In this document: positions 1 through 12,960 of the stretch, one piece after another | Layout: each line of letters begins with the position of its first letter | How positions within the stretch are numbered: the first letter of the stretch is position 1 | Assembly (NCBI GenBank): GCA_947846985.1 | Contig: CANTUZ010000001.1 | Location: forward strand, 36,790,727 to 36,854,726 | From: Fratercula arctica | Lineage: Eukaryota; Chordata; Aves; Charadriiformes; Alcidae | Reading direction: 5' to 3' | DNA length: 64,000 nucleotides | Program-made: the position numbers and the translations under genes | Notes under the pieces: model-generated | Seen by the model: the letters and a program-made list of their open reading frames with translations, nothing else | What the model was told of the DNA's origin: nothing | Databases searched by the model: none

Positions 1-309
1 GTTAGAAATATTTAAATATACACCAGTGCTATACAATTGTCATTGTCAGATTCAAAATTCCATGCAACTTTTGAATCACTTAAGGTCTAAATTATTCATG
101 TTTGCTGGGGAGAAAAAAGAGGAAAGCAGGAGAAAATGGATACTCTATGTAGCTGAAAGATTTCTGTTCACTCTGGACCTTAAAGACTGCTGAGCAAATT
201 CTGCTCATCTCATTCTGATGAGTAAGTCAAGCTGATCTACTCACCTGACTAAGAGAAACAGGATTTTGCTTTATTTTGAAGAGTAGACATCAGAAAAAGA
301 AATATCATG

Positions 310-335
310 TACAAACATACACACGTATGTTTGTA
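310..335. repeat. Perfect 11-bp inverted repeat, 4-base loop
   Basis: Arms 310-320 (TACAAACATAC) and 325-335 (its exact reverse complement) around the loop ACAC. It could form a small hairpin in DNA or in the intron RNA. The stem does not extend outside the arms, so it is too short for a microRNA precursor. It may be chance in AT-rich sequence. Confidence 0.8.
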
Positions 336-3300
336 TCTCTGCTACCAAAAAGTCCTGAGTTAATTAGTTCTCCTTTCCCTGAGTGAGCAAGTCTCAATTT
401 TTTCTTGCAAGTTTCCAATAGGTAAAAGATTGGATGGATAAAGGGAAACAAATAGGTTCTTTAAGCAAATAAGTTCTAGAAATATGCTCCTCGAAGTGAC
501 AGAACAGTATTGTAGAACAAGGAGTGTTGATCATCCTAGGGATTATTTATTATTATGCTTGTGATGCGACTTGGAGAGGTTTGTAAATATATCAGGAATG
601 AGGTGGGAGTGAATAAAGAAAACGGCGGTCACAGCTTTTGCTACACAACAGCTAAAAAAGAACAACTGTGTTGCAAGTAGCTCTGAAGATGGGAATCACC
701 AAGCTGCCATGCTAGGCAGTCCTGTAACATTTTAAGATAAAGTACAGATCATTCTTAGTATTTCAGGCATCTGATGTTTATGATGTGTCAACAGATTACT
801 GTCAAGTCCCAGTGCAGCTTCATTGCCAGGTGTCTAGTAGTACCTGAGAAGACAGAGTCTACAGGGCAAATAAAAACCATAAGCCATATTAGTGCTGCCC
901 TGTCTTTAGATACACTATTCAAGGCTTTCCTTTGAGAAACTTCAGTTCATAAATTTCAAGATTGCAAAAACCTGTCTGCAGCTGCTGCAGTATAAGGAGA
1001 AGCAGATTTCCTTACAGATGTTGCATTCGTTCTCAGTGGTTTAAGTTCCTACCTGAAAACAGAGGTATTAATTTTTTATTTCTATATCTTCTACTGAAAG
1101 TGAGGAACATTATTCTCTCTCACTAGAGCTAGTAGAAGTTAAAATTTTGCACCAAAAGGATACTGGGGCAGTTCTACACATTTGCAAGTTTGCAGGTTTG
1201 TTGTCTATAATTCTCAAAATTTCACAGCTGCATATTCTAGGACTATATCTAAGGACACTAAATTGTCATCAGACGAAACTTCAGAACTACCTGGCTAAGA
1301 TGCATTATGGTAGTTTTTACGGTCTTTTATAAGGTTATACATCTTACAAAATAACTCCTGTGAGTGTTTGCATTGTGTAAATACAGTCTGCAGTTAATAT
1401 GATTTTGTGTTACATCATTCTGTAGCTTTAGTTTCACTTATTGAATGAAGTCAATACCGGGGTCGTCTGTGTAAGAATTTCAAGATAGGATCTTTTCTAT
1501 ATTTTAAAGAAACATCATTTCATAATTCATCAAGATACACTGCATAGTACTGTAACACAAAGTACATACATTTTAGGACCAGATCTGGCAGCATACTGCT
1601 TGCTGTGGCATCTGCCCTGGCTGCTGAAACAGGCAGAGGGAGCAGAACTGGGCTCCTGTGTTGTGTTACACCTGCTCTGGTCTTGACTGTGAGCTCCTTG
1701 CCGGTATTGTTTCGAGCAAGATTATTTCACAAGGATCATTCCTGATATATAGATCCATATGAGATCTAGAGAACTTTCCGAGATGAAATGCTGTAATATA
1801 GAACAACAAACGTAATAGAGAAAAAGACATTTTAAGAGTCTGAAGTAGAATATTGATATTATGAGAAAGAAAATTACATTGCCAGAACAGAAATCCTCAT
1901 TAACCAATAAATTAAGGATAATAATGTCTCTGTAGAACTTGCTGGTTTATAAAGTATAAGAGTTGATGAAAGTTAATGCAGTTAAAAAAAAAGCCATGAA
2001 GTAAGTCATACAAGATTTACTGGATCACAGCTCTCAATGGCTCTGAAAGTTGTCTGAGCTTTTCTCATCTTGGTGCTCATCGCCACTGCCTAATCTTAAA
2101 TGTGAAAATTCACACAAATTTGTGATTGCCAGTGCAATTTTGATGACTAATCCTTTGAAGAGTTATCTTTTAACAATAGATTTGGTCAGGTTTCTGTTAT
2201 CCTTACCCACATTGATGAAAAGGCCCACTCTTACTCATATTTCCGTCAATGGCATAATTTTGACTTCATCAATGATTTCAGCGGTTCAAGAGTAAATTGT
2301 GACTAAGAGCCTTACAGAGTGCAGCTAAGAATAGCATGATTGGGCCCTTTATTTTTAGATTTCAGCTTTTTGTGATGTTTTCTTACAGTTTCTTTGCAAA
2401 CAGTTAAGGGCACTGGAATTTAGAAGATTTTATAACTATGATGTGACCTGTAACAGTCAAATGTGCAGCTGAAAGAAGAAATCAAAGACTCCACTGAACG
2501 TATTGCTGAACATATATTTTCACATGTTTTCATGTATTTTTGACAGTGTACCTAATATAGCATTATTCTTAAAATTCAGCAAATATTGTTACATGGGAAA
2601 TTATCATTAGGTACATGTAAAATATTCACAAATATCTCTTGGTATTAAGAAAGCATAGATACAACTTGGCTTCTTTAATGAGGGAAAAATGTAATTAAAA
2701 GAATACTTTCTTCTTGAGCCACAACATTTGGCTGTAAAACAACTGGGATTTTGTTTTCAAATTAAAAAAAAAAAATTTTTTTTCTTTTTTTCCCCAGCAT
2801 TTTTTCTTCCTTTTCACTACCTTCCTCCTCAGTAAACAATAACACACTGAGTAATATTTGCCCATATGTCTTTAAAGATCCTGCTTGATTTCTCTTTTTT
2901 TTCCCCGTTGTTTCTGCAAAAGTTAAAATGCCTAGTTAAATTAGTTTTAGGTTTCGCTATGCAACATACTCATTCTACATATAAAAAGTGTATCTATGTG
3001 GGTTGTTGTTTTCTTTCTGAAGAAAACTTATAAGATGTATGGCAGAGGCCATGAGATACCTCTTCAAAACTGAGGAGTGGCTGCACGTATAAAGAAAAGA
3101 CATTTTGACACTAGTATTAGTATTTTCCAACAGGTAAGAATTTTATGTGAAAAGAACTTAAACAATGATTTGTTGACCGGAGCAGAAACACAGCTCTGTT
3201 TTTATCTTTAAAAGTATAGAAGCAATCCTTTGATGTCAAAGGTCAGAGTAGAGCAGTTGGGACAAATTTTTGCAACAGATAGCCTGAGAGCTTTATACTT

Positions 3301-4739
3301 GCAATTGTATCTCTGCTTTGGCTGTAAGAAGAGAAGTGGTGAAATTACTGCTAAAGGGTTCAAAGATATGGGAAACAAGTGAAACTCTCAGGGGACTGCA
3401 GACTCTTACCTAAATAGAAAAAAAAAAAAAAAAAAAGGTACTAGGAAGAGAGTGGCAAAATGATTTTTGGGAAAAGTTCCTTATGTTTCATTTGTTATGT
3501 TTTTAAGGGGGCAACGAGGAGATTAACTAGTTGTTGCTGCTTTTGCTGATATGATGAGATGAAATGGAGTAGTGTACAGCCTGCCATAAATCTTAGCCAG
3601 GGAGCGTTCTAAGACTTAGTAATATATTTGTCATGGTCTTTTTCATGCAATCTTTGTTTTTCAGTCTGCTGTAGACGTTATGGTGTGTGGGTTTTTTTAA
3701 CAGAAGAAGATTCTGGATTAATTACTGTAAATCCTATGAGAAAGAAAAAAATAGATAAATTATGAAGCATTTTAGATAAAATACTCAGTATTAAGTACTA
3801 CATTCAGGAACAAGCAAATTCATATGAATGTCCCTGTTAATTAGGATATTAGGCAGTGCTTTAAATAACCTCCTTGAGCAGTCATATATTTTCTAGCTAA
3901 ATCCCAAAGGCTGATGATACAGTTCCTACTTATTAAGGTCACACAAGAAGCATCTCTTCCTTTTACTGAACTGCTTGTTAGTTAGTTAGTGTTGTTACCT
4001 GTACAGAAAGGATAGCATACAATCAACTCATCTCTCACTTGCTTAAGATGAGAAGATAGCTTTTGGCGATGTCTCCTCAAACTTGAGGACTCTCTCTACA
4101 TATAAAGATATTACTGCATAGTTTCAGCCAGTCATTAGTGTTACTTGTACAGGTGCATCTCGCTTTCATGCAGTGAGGGGATATTTCCTCTCTCAGCCCT
4201 CAAGATAATCAGTCCATTGTTGATCTATTTTCAATTTAGTACACTATAAGCGATCTAGGCAAGTAAAATCTTTCAAGTGAACGGTATTTTATTTTAACCA
4301 TGGACCTTCCTACCGGCTTTGTGATCAGAGTTCCTCTGGTTCATAAAACACTTTTGCCCATAATAGAAAAGTTTCTAATTGCATCCTGTTCCCTGCTGGG
4401 TGGTTGCACGCTGCAGTCTCCACGGCACGCCAAAGGAGGACTCTAAAAGAGAAAGGAAAAGCCTTGTTACAAGATACAAATGCACAATTTCAGCTGCGTG
4501 GGTGGGACCTCTGATCGATGCATTGTAAATTCTTGCAGTGATAGACAAGCGAAATTAGTTTCAGGCAGTGTTTCAGACCATCTATTGATATATGTGTGAC
4601 ACGCTTGTATTTGCCTGTACTAGTTCTAGTGACACTATGATTACTGGTATTTGCAGTCCTTGCCCTGGAACACTTCCAGGCAGTTTTATTGTATTGAAAT
4701 GGCTCTTACAGTTCATTGAGCATCCAGCATAACACTGCC

Positions 4740-5680
4740 GAATATGATTGGCGCGTTTGCATATATTTATTCAAAAAAAATCAGGCAGTTAAACTGCATA
4801 ATTATGGGAAAACGAATCATAACAATAAAAGACCATTTAAGTTAACAAGCTTTGTGATCAAAGGATAAATACAGGTTGGATAAATGAGACTCTAGATGTA
4901 ACTAATCTACATAAATAGGCTTTGGTCTGATTAGAGGAAAGGAATATATTAAAATAATCTAAAGGTATTAAAAAAGCATTTTGCTTCAGTACTTTTATAA
5001 CGTCTAGTTTTATTTCATCATATTTTTAACATTTCTAGTCAATAAAAATAGCTGTCTTCAGTGATACGCTACTTTTACGTGGTTTTATTTCTTGATTAGC
5101 AATGTTTACAGTGCAAAGAAATTCTAAACTAACACAAGTAAACAAAATTAACGTCATAAGTTTTCATTCTAGTTTGAATGCGGCGTGTGTCAAAAACCTG
5201 AAAAAAATTTTAATGTCTTAATTTTAAAATTTTTAATGTTGCAGTGTTTTTTGATTGATTTTTAATTAAAGAAAAACATTAAAGGGAACATTTAAAGGAC
5301 AATTTCTTGTTTACTGTCTTTATCAGCAGAGAGCAGCCTTTGTAGTGTTTGAAAGCTGGTGCATTAAAAATCAATTTCAAGTCTTCAAAGCTATAAACTC
5401 TTGCTTGCTTTGTAGATATATACTGTTTTTAAAATCATTGGAAGCACACTTGACAATTGAATTAAAAACAAAAGGTAAATAATGGCTTCATCAAAATTTG
5501 AAGGATTTTAATGTATTTTTAATAATAGCTAAGGGATTTTTTATAGAGAGCAGACATGTGAATCACAATTTGTAGCTTTTAAATGCATAATTTGTTCCTA
5601 AAGATAGTTATATGTATTCTTTTATTAATAGAATTTTGTTTCAAACTTCTGTTGGTGTTGTTCTGTTGTATTTAATGAAT
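4740..5680. promoter_or_regulatory. Candidate conserved noncoding block (intron 1)
   Basis: A long AT-rich stretch that is complex rather than simple-repeat, with many factor-like words: ATCAAAGG (TCF/LEF type) near 4,857, GTAAACA (forkhead type) near 5,137, and several TTAAT/ATTAA homeodomain-like cores. This texture is typical of developmental enhancers in gene-desert-like introns of neural adhesion genes. There is no direct evidence of conservation from one sequence, so this is only a pointer for alignment. Confidence 0.2.
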
Positions 5681-6745
5681 GCCATGATTCAAACACAGAA
5701 CATATCAGTCAGTTTCTTTACTTACTATATTTCTGTCTCATCCTTTGCTGATTGCTAAGCAACCACTTATGGTTAAGATTGTTTAGCTACAACTCGGTTT
5801 TTAAAAAAAGGTGAGCTGAAGTGGGCTAAACAAATTTTAACTAATTCTTAATGAAAATGTTTAAATACTATAACATTTTAAAGGTGACCAAACAAAAAGA
5901 AGAATATTGTTTTGATAATACACCTCAGATTCAGCACTTGGGCTTTGTTCCTACCAGTACTGAGGAAAAGACTGCTTTTCCACAAATCTGAAAAGAGCGG
6001 GATCATGTCCTTAACCAGTGCCTAAGTGATTTCAAGGCCTATGGAAACTAACTTATAGATTGAGTTAGCGTTATGTCTTTCAAGGCACAATCCTTAAAAC
6101 ACTTATTCAGTGAGTATTTTAATTTAGGTCAGTAGCACCACTGAATTAAATAGATCGCTTACAGGAGTGGAGTTGCTGATGTGCACAAGCATGTGCAGAA
6201 TTCAGCCCAGGATCTGTGAGTCTGTGTTAGCTGAACTGCTCCCTGTTGCTTCTCTCCTTTGCTTTAAAAACACTGCAAAGCTGCAAAAGCTGATCATTTC
6301 ACTTAGCCTCCAACTGCATTCTCTAGTACTTTATTGAGCTAGTCCTGGTGTCTGGATATTTGATATTTTTGCTTTTTCACATAGACTTGCGTAATCTGAT
6401 ATGCAGATTTGAAGATCATAAAACCAAACCTGCTTTGATGATCACGAGCAAGATTATCCAGCCACAGCTGTAAAGTACCATGTGTGTTCTTTTCTGATCT
6501 CTTCATCGTTTCAGTGGATCAAATGACAATAAGAATATAGCGGAATTTAGAGTGCTTGGGAAATAAGGAATTTAAAAGCCTTTTAAATTGAAGCCTTAGA
6601 AACTATTCAGATTTCTAGACTGTATGTCAGATGGTATAACTGTGTGTATGAATGCGTATGCAGAGATGCATAGATTGGAGAGCAGCGTGGATTCGAAAGA
6701 GTTATCTAGCCGGATAAAAGGCATTATTAATGACCAATGTACATC

Positions 6746-6770
6746 TTTTTTTTTTTTTTTTTTTTTTTTT
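6746..6770 (+). repeat. T25 homopolymer
   Basis: Unbroken run of 25 T on the plus strand. No target-site duplication or retrocopy body was recognised beside it, so it is treated as a simple microsatellite. Confidence 0.9.
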
Positions 6771-9063
6771 ATGTTGCGTATGATCTGCACATAGCTGTGT
6801 AACAGTGTGTTGGAAGATGCTGTCAATCCGCACTTTTTGCTGCAACCTAGAAAGCATCAAGTTTAGAGACAAATGCTGTTGTCATTTTTTTTTCCCCGAG
6901 GCAAGAGTATAGGTAAGGAAGGACCTCATTTTCCACTTCATGGTGGAAGTTATACATCTTGCTTAAAAGTGTGCATCCTGCTATCAGACTTCAGGATTGA
7001 GAGTAATGATGAAAAGGAGGTAAAAGTCACGTGGCACGTGAGAATAATGAGCACTCAATTGCTTCCATCAGCTGTGTTAGGTATTAAAAAGCACATGCTA
7101 ATTTGCATCTCGTAGCTCCGAGGCAAGGAACGTATCAGTCAGCTTTGTAGCCATCGGGTGAAAAAGAGGAGAAACCAAAATGTTTTATGTTATTTCTTTC
7201 AATGCATAGTCTTCATTTTGTCTAAACCTGTAAATGTATTTTGTCTGTTTAAACCACCTGTAGCTTCTTTTCAGGACTAACAGGATATAGTATTGCAAGG
7301 GGCAGAAATAACTGCATGAATTTATTTTATTATTTATTCATTGGTCACCATATAAATGATCCTTCCCAACAGTATATGCCTCATTATCACAATAATGTGA
7401 CGGTAATGAAACAATAATTCCTTCAAGCATGAAATAACTAATTTTAAGTACTTTCCTGTGCTCATTTGTTTCAAACAGGCTTCCAGAATTTTGAACAAAA
7501 CTTGAATTTCAGTTCATTTTAAATATATGTAGACCACACACACTCTTTTCTTCCCCTGATACTGGCAAAGGAACCTTAGGAACGAGTAGTTAGATTTCCA
7601 GATTTTGACCTACTTGTTAGTCTACTTTACTTGCATGAAAGTAAAGCAAGAAAAAGCTATTTCTATTAAGCAAATGTAAGCTTCAGGTATTTTGGTTAGT
7701 ATTGGCAAAGATCTTTAGAGAGAGATAAATTACTTGCAGTCATATTGGTCTTGCTGATAACAGTAAATGAAGAAATAGGCATACGTGTTGAATAGCCATA
7801 GGAGGAAAAGAGTTTACTTAAAGGAAAGGTTTTGTTCTGATTTAAATTTTGAGTCATAGGTTTTCTATAGTATTTTATAATAAAGACAATTACATAGTAA
7901 TTTGGGTTAGAATGCATGCCCAGTTCCCCATCTCAGAACCCAATTTGTTACTACCTGTGGCTATTTCTATTAAAAAAGAAACATAATTACTATGAGTCTC
8001 AGCAGTCTAAGAGTAAATTTTTGCAATTACAATACCTCCCTTGGGCAGATGTGTGAAAATGGCAGATTAATTTCTGCCAGTATCTGTCTATTCCTATGCA
8101 CATTCTTAAGGTTGCTGGTAGCTTGGATTATGATTACATTGGTGCCGTTTGTTATGCTGTGGTTAAGGTTAAAGCAGCAATCCTATTACAGAACTTTAGG
8201 AATAGGGCTCTATACCATTACCTTGGAAAGTCTCTACGCTGAGGTTCGATGCACAAGGTCCTAGGGGTAAGATCCTAATTCTGTTTTCATGGAAAGTGAA
8301 TGAGTTTGTTCTTGATCTTAGCATATTTTAGAAGGGCATTTTGTACTTTATTACTTTATGCCTGTGAAGATTTAAACAAAAACAACCAACAAACCTAAGT
8401 TTACTGATTCTTAGCAATTTACTGTGAAGTTAATGAAGGTGTATGTGAACTGAAGGCCATATAGTAGTCCCTTAGTATTGTATGGCTTCTGTTTTATTCC
8501 CAATAGCACAATGGTGTGTTTATTTAGAAAGAACCACCAGTAAGTTAAGATGGCCTTGAAATTATGTAAATGAGTAACTTTCTATGGAAGTAATCTAATT
8601 CACCTCCTAATGAGCTTTTCTACCTGAAAACAAGTTTTGAGCGTATATGTGTAGAAGAACTGCGTGCAAAGGCATGCTCCCAGAGATTACCCTCTGCAGC
8701 TAAGCACCTAACTCCATGTTGAATTCCAGTGAAGTTGGAAGTTGGTGTGGCTTCATGTGGGCTCATGATCCACCTGCAGGGAGCAGCATTAGTCTATGAT
8801 ACGCATTATCTGGTTTGAATATTCAGGAAGAGCAGTATGAACAATCTTAACAAGTTATTTTTTTACCCTTTGCATGAATTTTTGTTTGGAATTTCTTGCA
8901 TTGTACCTGTTGTATCTTCATTTCTTTTCCGTTTTGAAAGAGACTTACCCTGACATAAACTTATTCTGAATGTTGGCTTGGGAACTTTTGTGATATGGAC
9001 AATATTCAGAGAAGACTGCATTAACTATTTTATTTGAAGGTTCATGACTAAAAAAATAAGTAA

Positions 9064-9083
9064 ATATATATATATATATATAT
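9064..9083. repeat. (TA)n microsatellite
   Basis: About ten TA units, 9,064-9,083. Simple dinucleotide repeat, likely polymorphic. Confidence 0.9.
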
Positions 9084-11182
9084 GCATCCTTCAGTTGCTG
9101 TTGCATGCATTCTCTTTGGAAAAGGTGCTCATGTGCTGGGTGAGCATCTTGCTAATTAGATACAGAGGCAAACCCGTAATTTAATCACTGTGTTCTAACT
9201 AGCCCCTCAGTCAAATATTAGTATTCATGTACAGTCTCTCTATCCCTGATGAAACTTGCAGCAGTGTCCTAGATGTTGACAAACCAACAATGGTTTGGAA
9301 CAGAAAGAAGACTTTTCCTAATCCTGGAATCTTTGTAGAGAACATTTTTTATGTAGATCTTCCTTATCTTAACAGTGAAATCCGACTTCAGACTCTCTAT
9401 ATGGCAAGCTGTAATGAGAGGGGTAACCCAGAAGTGATTTTTTTTCCCAGGCTGTTATGAAAATCAGCCCTTAAATACCCAGGAGTTTACAGATTACCTA
9501 TGGAGATCTCTAAATAAGTGCGTGTTGTGTTCGAGATGAGGTGATCCTATTGAGAAAGATAACTATTTTTTTCACTTGTTCTGAATCAACTTAATATAGA
9601 GTCCCATATGAAGACATTGCAGTAGGTTAACACCGAAGTGACAGAGTTGTGGATGGTTATACAAAGGCCTATAGCCAAAAGGCCTTATTTTTTATGTCCA
9701 AGCCTGCTTGACCACTGCTACTATATTCATGGTGCATTCGATCACACTTTCCATTTTATGTGGTACCTCATCACAGGCACATGACTGTTATGGCTTTGAA
9801 ATATATTTAGGGACAGAACCTCTTGCTAAATTTGTTCAAGCCTAAATTATTTATCTTATGTCACAAATAATAAATCAACCCATCACCATTTTACAGTTGA
9901 AAATCTCCTTGCACAGGCATGTGAGGCTGTAAAGTTTGATGATCTACTATTCTGTCATAAATTCAGCCATTATTTTGGCAGCATATTTAGTGATGTGTCT
10001 TTTTCTACTGCTAAGAGGAAATAATTATGCCAAGGTATTTGTGTGAAAGTAGGGCTTTGTATCCCGTCACAAACTGTTTACAGAATACCTTGTTTGGGTT
10101 TTTTAACAAAATGTTGAAATAAATAGTTGCATGACCGAAATAAGAAATTAGACAGAAGGTAATAATGTAAGTTTTAACATCAGTGATTTTATTCCTAATT
10201 CCTAAGTAATTTAAGTGAATCGTTTTTCTGGAGAAGGATTTTAGGATGAGGAAGGGGATAAGTTTACAGCTTTAAAGGAAAGGAGGTGATCTAGATTTAC
10301 CTCTCTTCTTCTGATCGTCACTTAAGAAGAAAGCTTCAGAATTCCTCTTTATGTGTGTTTTCTGTGCAGGCGGTGTGGCTTCAGAATCAAGTCCTGCTTT
10401 ATCTTCGTTGCTGATGTTTTTCACTCTGTAGGGAAGAAACACAAAACCAGAGTCTTGTGCCACATACAGTGCTGCCTAGCTAATCACCTTTCCCTGTCAC
10501 TGCCATTACAAATCTGTTTAAATGCCGTCCATAGAGAAGACCATATGCTGGGATAAAGGAATATTATGTTTAAGAGTTTCTTCTCATTTTCTATCACTAT
10601 TGTAATCTTCTTCCTGCTCCTTTGCAGCTTTCTTCAGCATACAACATATGTATCTGTGGGAATGTAGCACGCTATGTAAAGACTCCCTTATCCCCTAATT
10701 GAACTAAGCAGACTGATCCAAGGGCTATTGAAACCAATTTGAAAACATCCATTGATTTCAGTGGACCTCAGGTCATGGCTTGTGGGAGTTTTATTGTTGC
10801 CTTTAGTGAGATGGACAGAAGGAGGTAAACATAGTGGATAGATGTTAACACAAACTTAACAGATTTAAAATATCCAGTGTCTGTGTTTCCCCTTACTAAA
10901 TATTATGAGTACAAAACAATTTGTCAGTGTTAAAAGGCCATAATCTGATCTCCTTCTCCACCATATAGTACTGCAGTATTTATAAGCTTTTATCTGTTTA
11001 GAAAACATTTGTGATATGTTGCTCCTAGAAACGGGAAAACAGCAGTGGTAAGAATAGGACAAATTCTGCAACACTTACTGGCTTCACTGGGAATTCCTGC
11101 TGAGTAAGAGCTTTCAGATATATCTCAAAATTAAAAATAAAAGGCCAGGAGCTCACAATTGCACTGTAGAATCTGTGTGCAT

Positions 11183-11204
11183 GAAAGAAAGAAAGAAAAA
11201 GAAA

Positions 11205-11298
<94 letters not shown>

Positions 11299-11318
11299 AA
11301 AGAAAGAAAGAAAGAAAA
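11183..11318 (+). repeat. (GAAA)n tetranucleotide array, about 136 bp
   Basis: A nearly pure run of GAAA units with a few AAAAG interruptions. The sense strand of the host gene is all purine here, the opposite polarity to the large pyrimidine array in intron 3. The open frames seen on the minus strand through this block are Ser/Phe/Leu repeats produced by the array and are not genes. Confidence 0.97.
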
Positions 11319-11499
11319 TATAAGGTTGTTTCCACACAGAAATAAAGTGTTCTAAACACAAAGAGAAAATATATTTTTGAAATTATAACAAATACTTTGA
11401 TCATCTCCTGAAATTTCAAGGCACTACTTTTTTAGGTTTCCCTCTAATTTTAATGTCTTAATTTCCGGACTTCATATTTAACATGTAGATTGGAATGAA

Positions 11500-11580
11500 A
11501 AATAATAATAAAAAAAAACCCAAAAAACAAAACAAACAAACAAACAAACAAACAAAAAAAAAAAAAAAAAAAACAAAACC
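11500..11580 (+). repeat. A-rich CAAA / poly-A low-complexity stretch
   Basis: Consecutive AATAATAA, CAAA and poly-A segments make up about 80 bases of A-rich sequence. It could be a degraded retroposon tail, but no body is recognisable on either side. Confidence 0.8.
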
Positions 11581-12659
11581 CCCACAATCCTAACATTGTC
11601 AAAGATATACTCCCAAATGTATTGTTATTTTGAGTTCATGGTATGATATTCTTAGAATGAGGCGGATGTTGTGATAAGTGCAAATTTCATGCTAGTTAGC
11701 TAGTTGTAGGTGAGTCTGTTATAGAGTAAACATCTGTTAGGAATACTGAGGTAGGCTCAACATGGTGGGAGCCATAGATAAAAGGTGCATTAAAGCGTTT
11801 CAAATTCAATCATTAGGTTTCATTGCACCCATCTGCTACCAGAAAATATAATTGGCAACTTGATTCATTGACCTTTAACTGTCATTTTGGACCATGTTTT
11901 TTAAAAATCCATATTTTCAAGTTAGGCCTAGAGAGTTAATTTGATAAGAGAATGCCCAGTACATTATAATGCAATTACTTTTTTTCTTTTTTCTTTTTTT
12001 TTTAAGCAAAAGGTTTTTTTTTAATATAATCAGGTTTAATGGTCTGTTGTGTATTCTGCTAATCCAGTCAAAGTAGTTATTTAATATTGAATGTGGTTAA
12101 AAGCAACTAATGTTCAACTTCATTAAGGCTTCTATTGAAAAGAAGGCTTGCTGAACTTTTACTGCTTTTTTATGTATGAACTACTACCTCTTATTAATTA
12201 TTTCCAGGGGTTTCTGTTACACTAGAATTATACTTACAAGCTTCAGTTCCACCAAGATTATACAGCACAGTACAAGGTCTAAATAAGCATTGAAATTGTG
12301 GAGTGCTTCATATTTTCTTCCTAAAATGTGTTTTATCTCTTTCCTGTTATTTTCTGGAGCAGGTATTATCTTGTGCAGGTGGGGTGGAGTGCATACACCT
12401 CTTAGAAGTTTTGTATGTGTGGCACACAAGTAGACTTATAAAATAACAGTGTTACTTAGAGCACTCAGGAAATACAATGTGATAAATGAGAATGATTTAG
12501 TGTTTTCGTGTTTTCTCACCAATGGTAAACAATTACACGGTTCTGTCATCTGAAGTTTACGTAATGGAAAAATATGATTGCATGTGTTTCTTTACACAAC
12601 AGGATACAATTCCTGAAATATTTATATAATATGGAGACAGATGTATGTAACCTAACCTT

Positions 12660-12960
12660 ATAATCCCGTTTCACAGCTTTCCCAAATACTGGGGAGCTCG
12701 ATATATAGGAAGCCGATTATATTGGCAGTATAACTCCATTAATAGGATTTGGATCTGCCTTATTGACAAGCCAGTACTGTTAATATGATCCAGTATATTA
12801 AATTGACAGAAAAACTGGAGCGATAGAATGTATCTGCTGCCTAATTGACAGGGAAGTTCTTTCAAAAGCTTCTTAATGTGTTTTTTATTGACAGACTAGC
12901 TTCAATAAGTACATATCATTGGTGAACAGTGTAAATATATTGGATGCAACTGTACTAGCA
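12660..12960. promoter_or_regulatory. Candidate conserved noncoding block (intron 1)
   Basis: About 300 bases of complex, balanced-composition sequence without simple repeats, with repeated TATTGACA/AATTGACAG-like words at 12,758, 12,802, 12,843 and 12,885. The texture differs from the surrounding T-rich intron and suggests constraint. No function can be assigned from the sequence alone. Confidence 0.22.

Noticed and set aside
310..335. microRNA precursor
   Set aside because: The stem is only 11 bp and does not extend outward; a precursor needs about 25-35 paired bases per arm.
11131..11419. Minus-strand open frames of Ser/Phe/Leu repeats
   Set aside because: Translation of the GAAA array; artefact.
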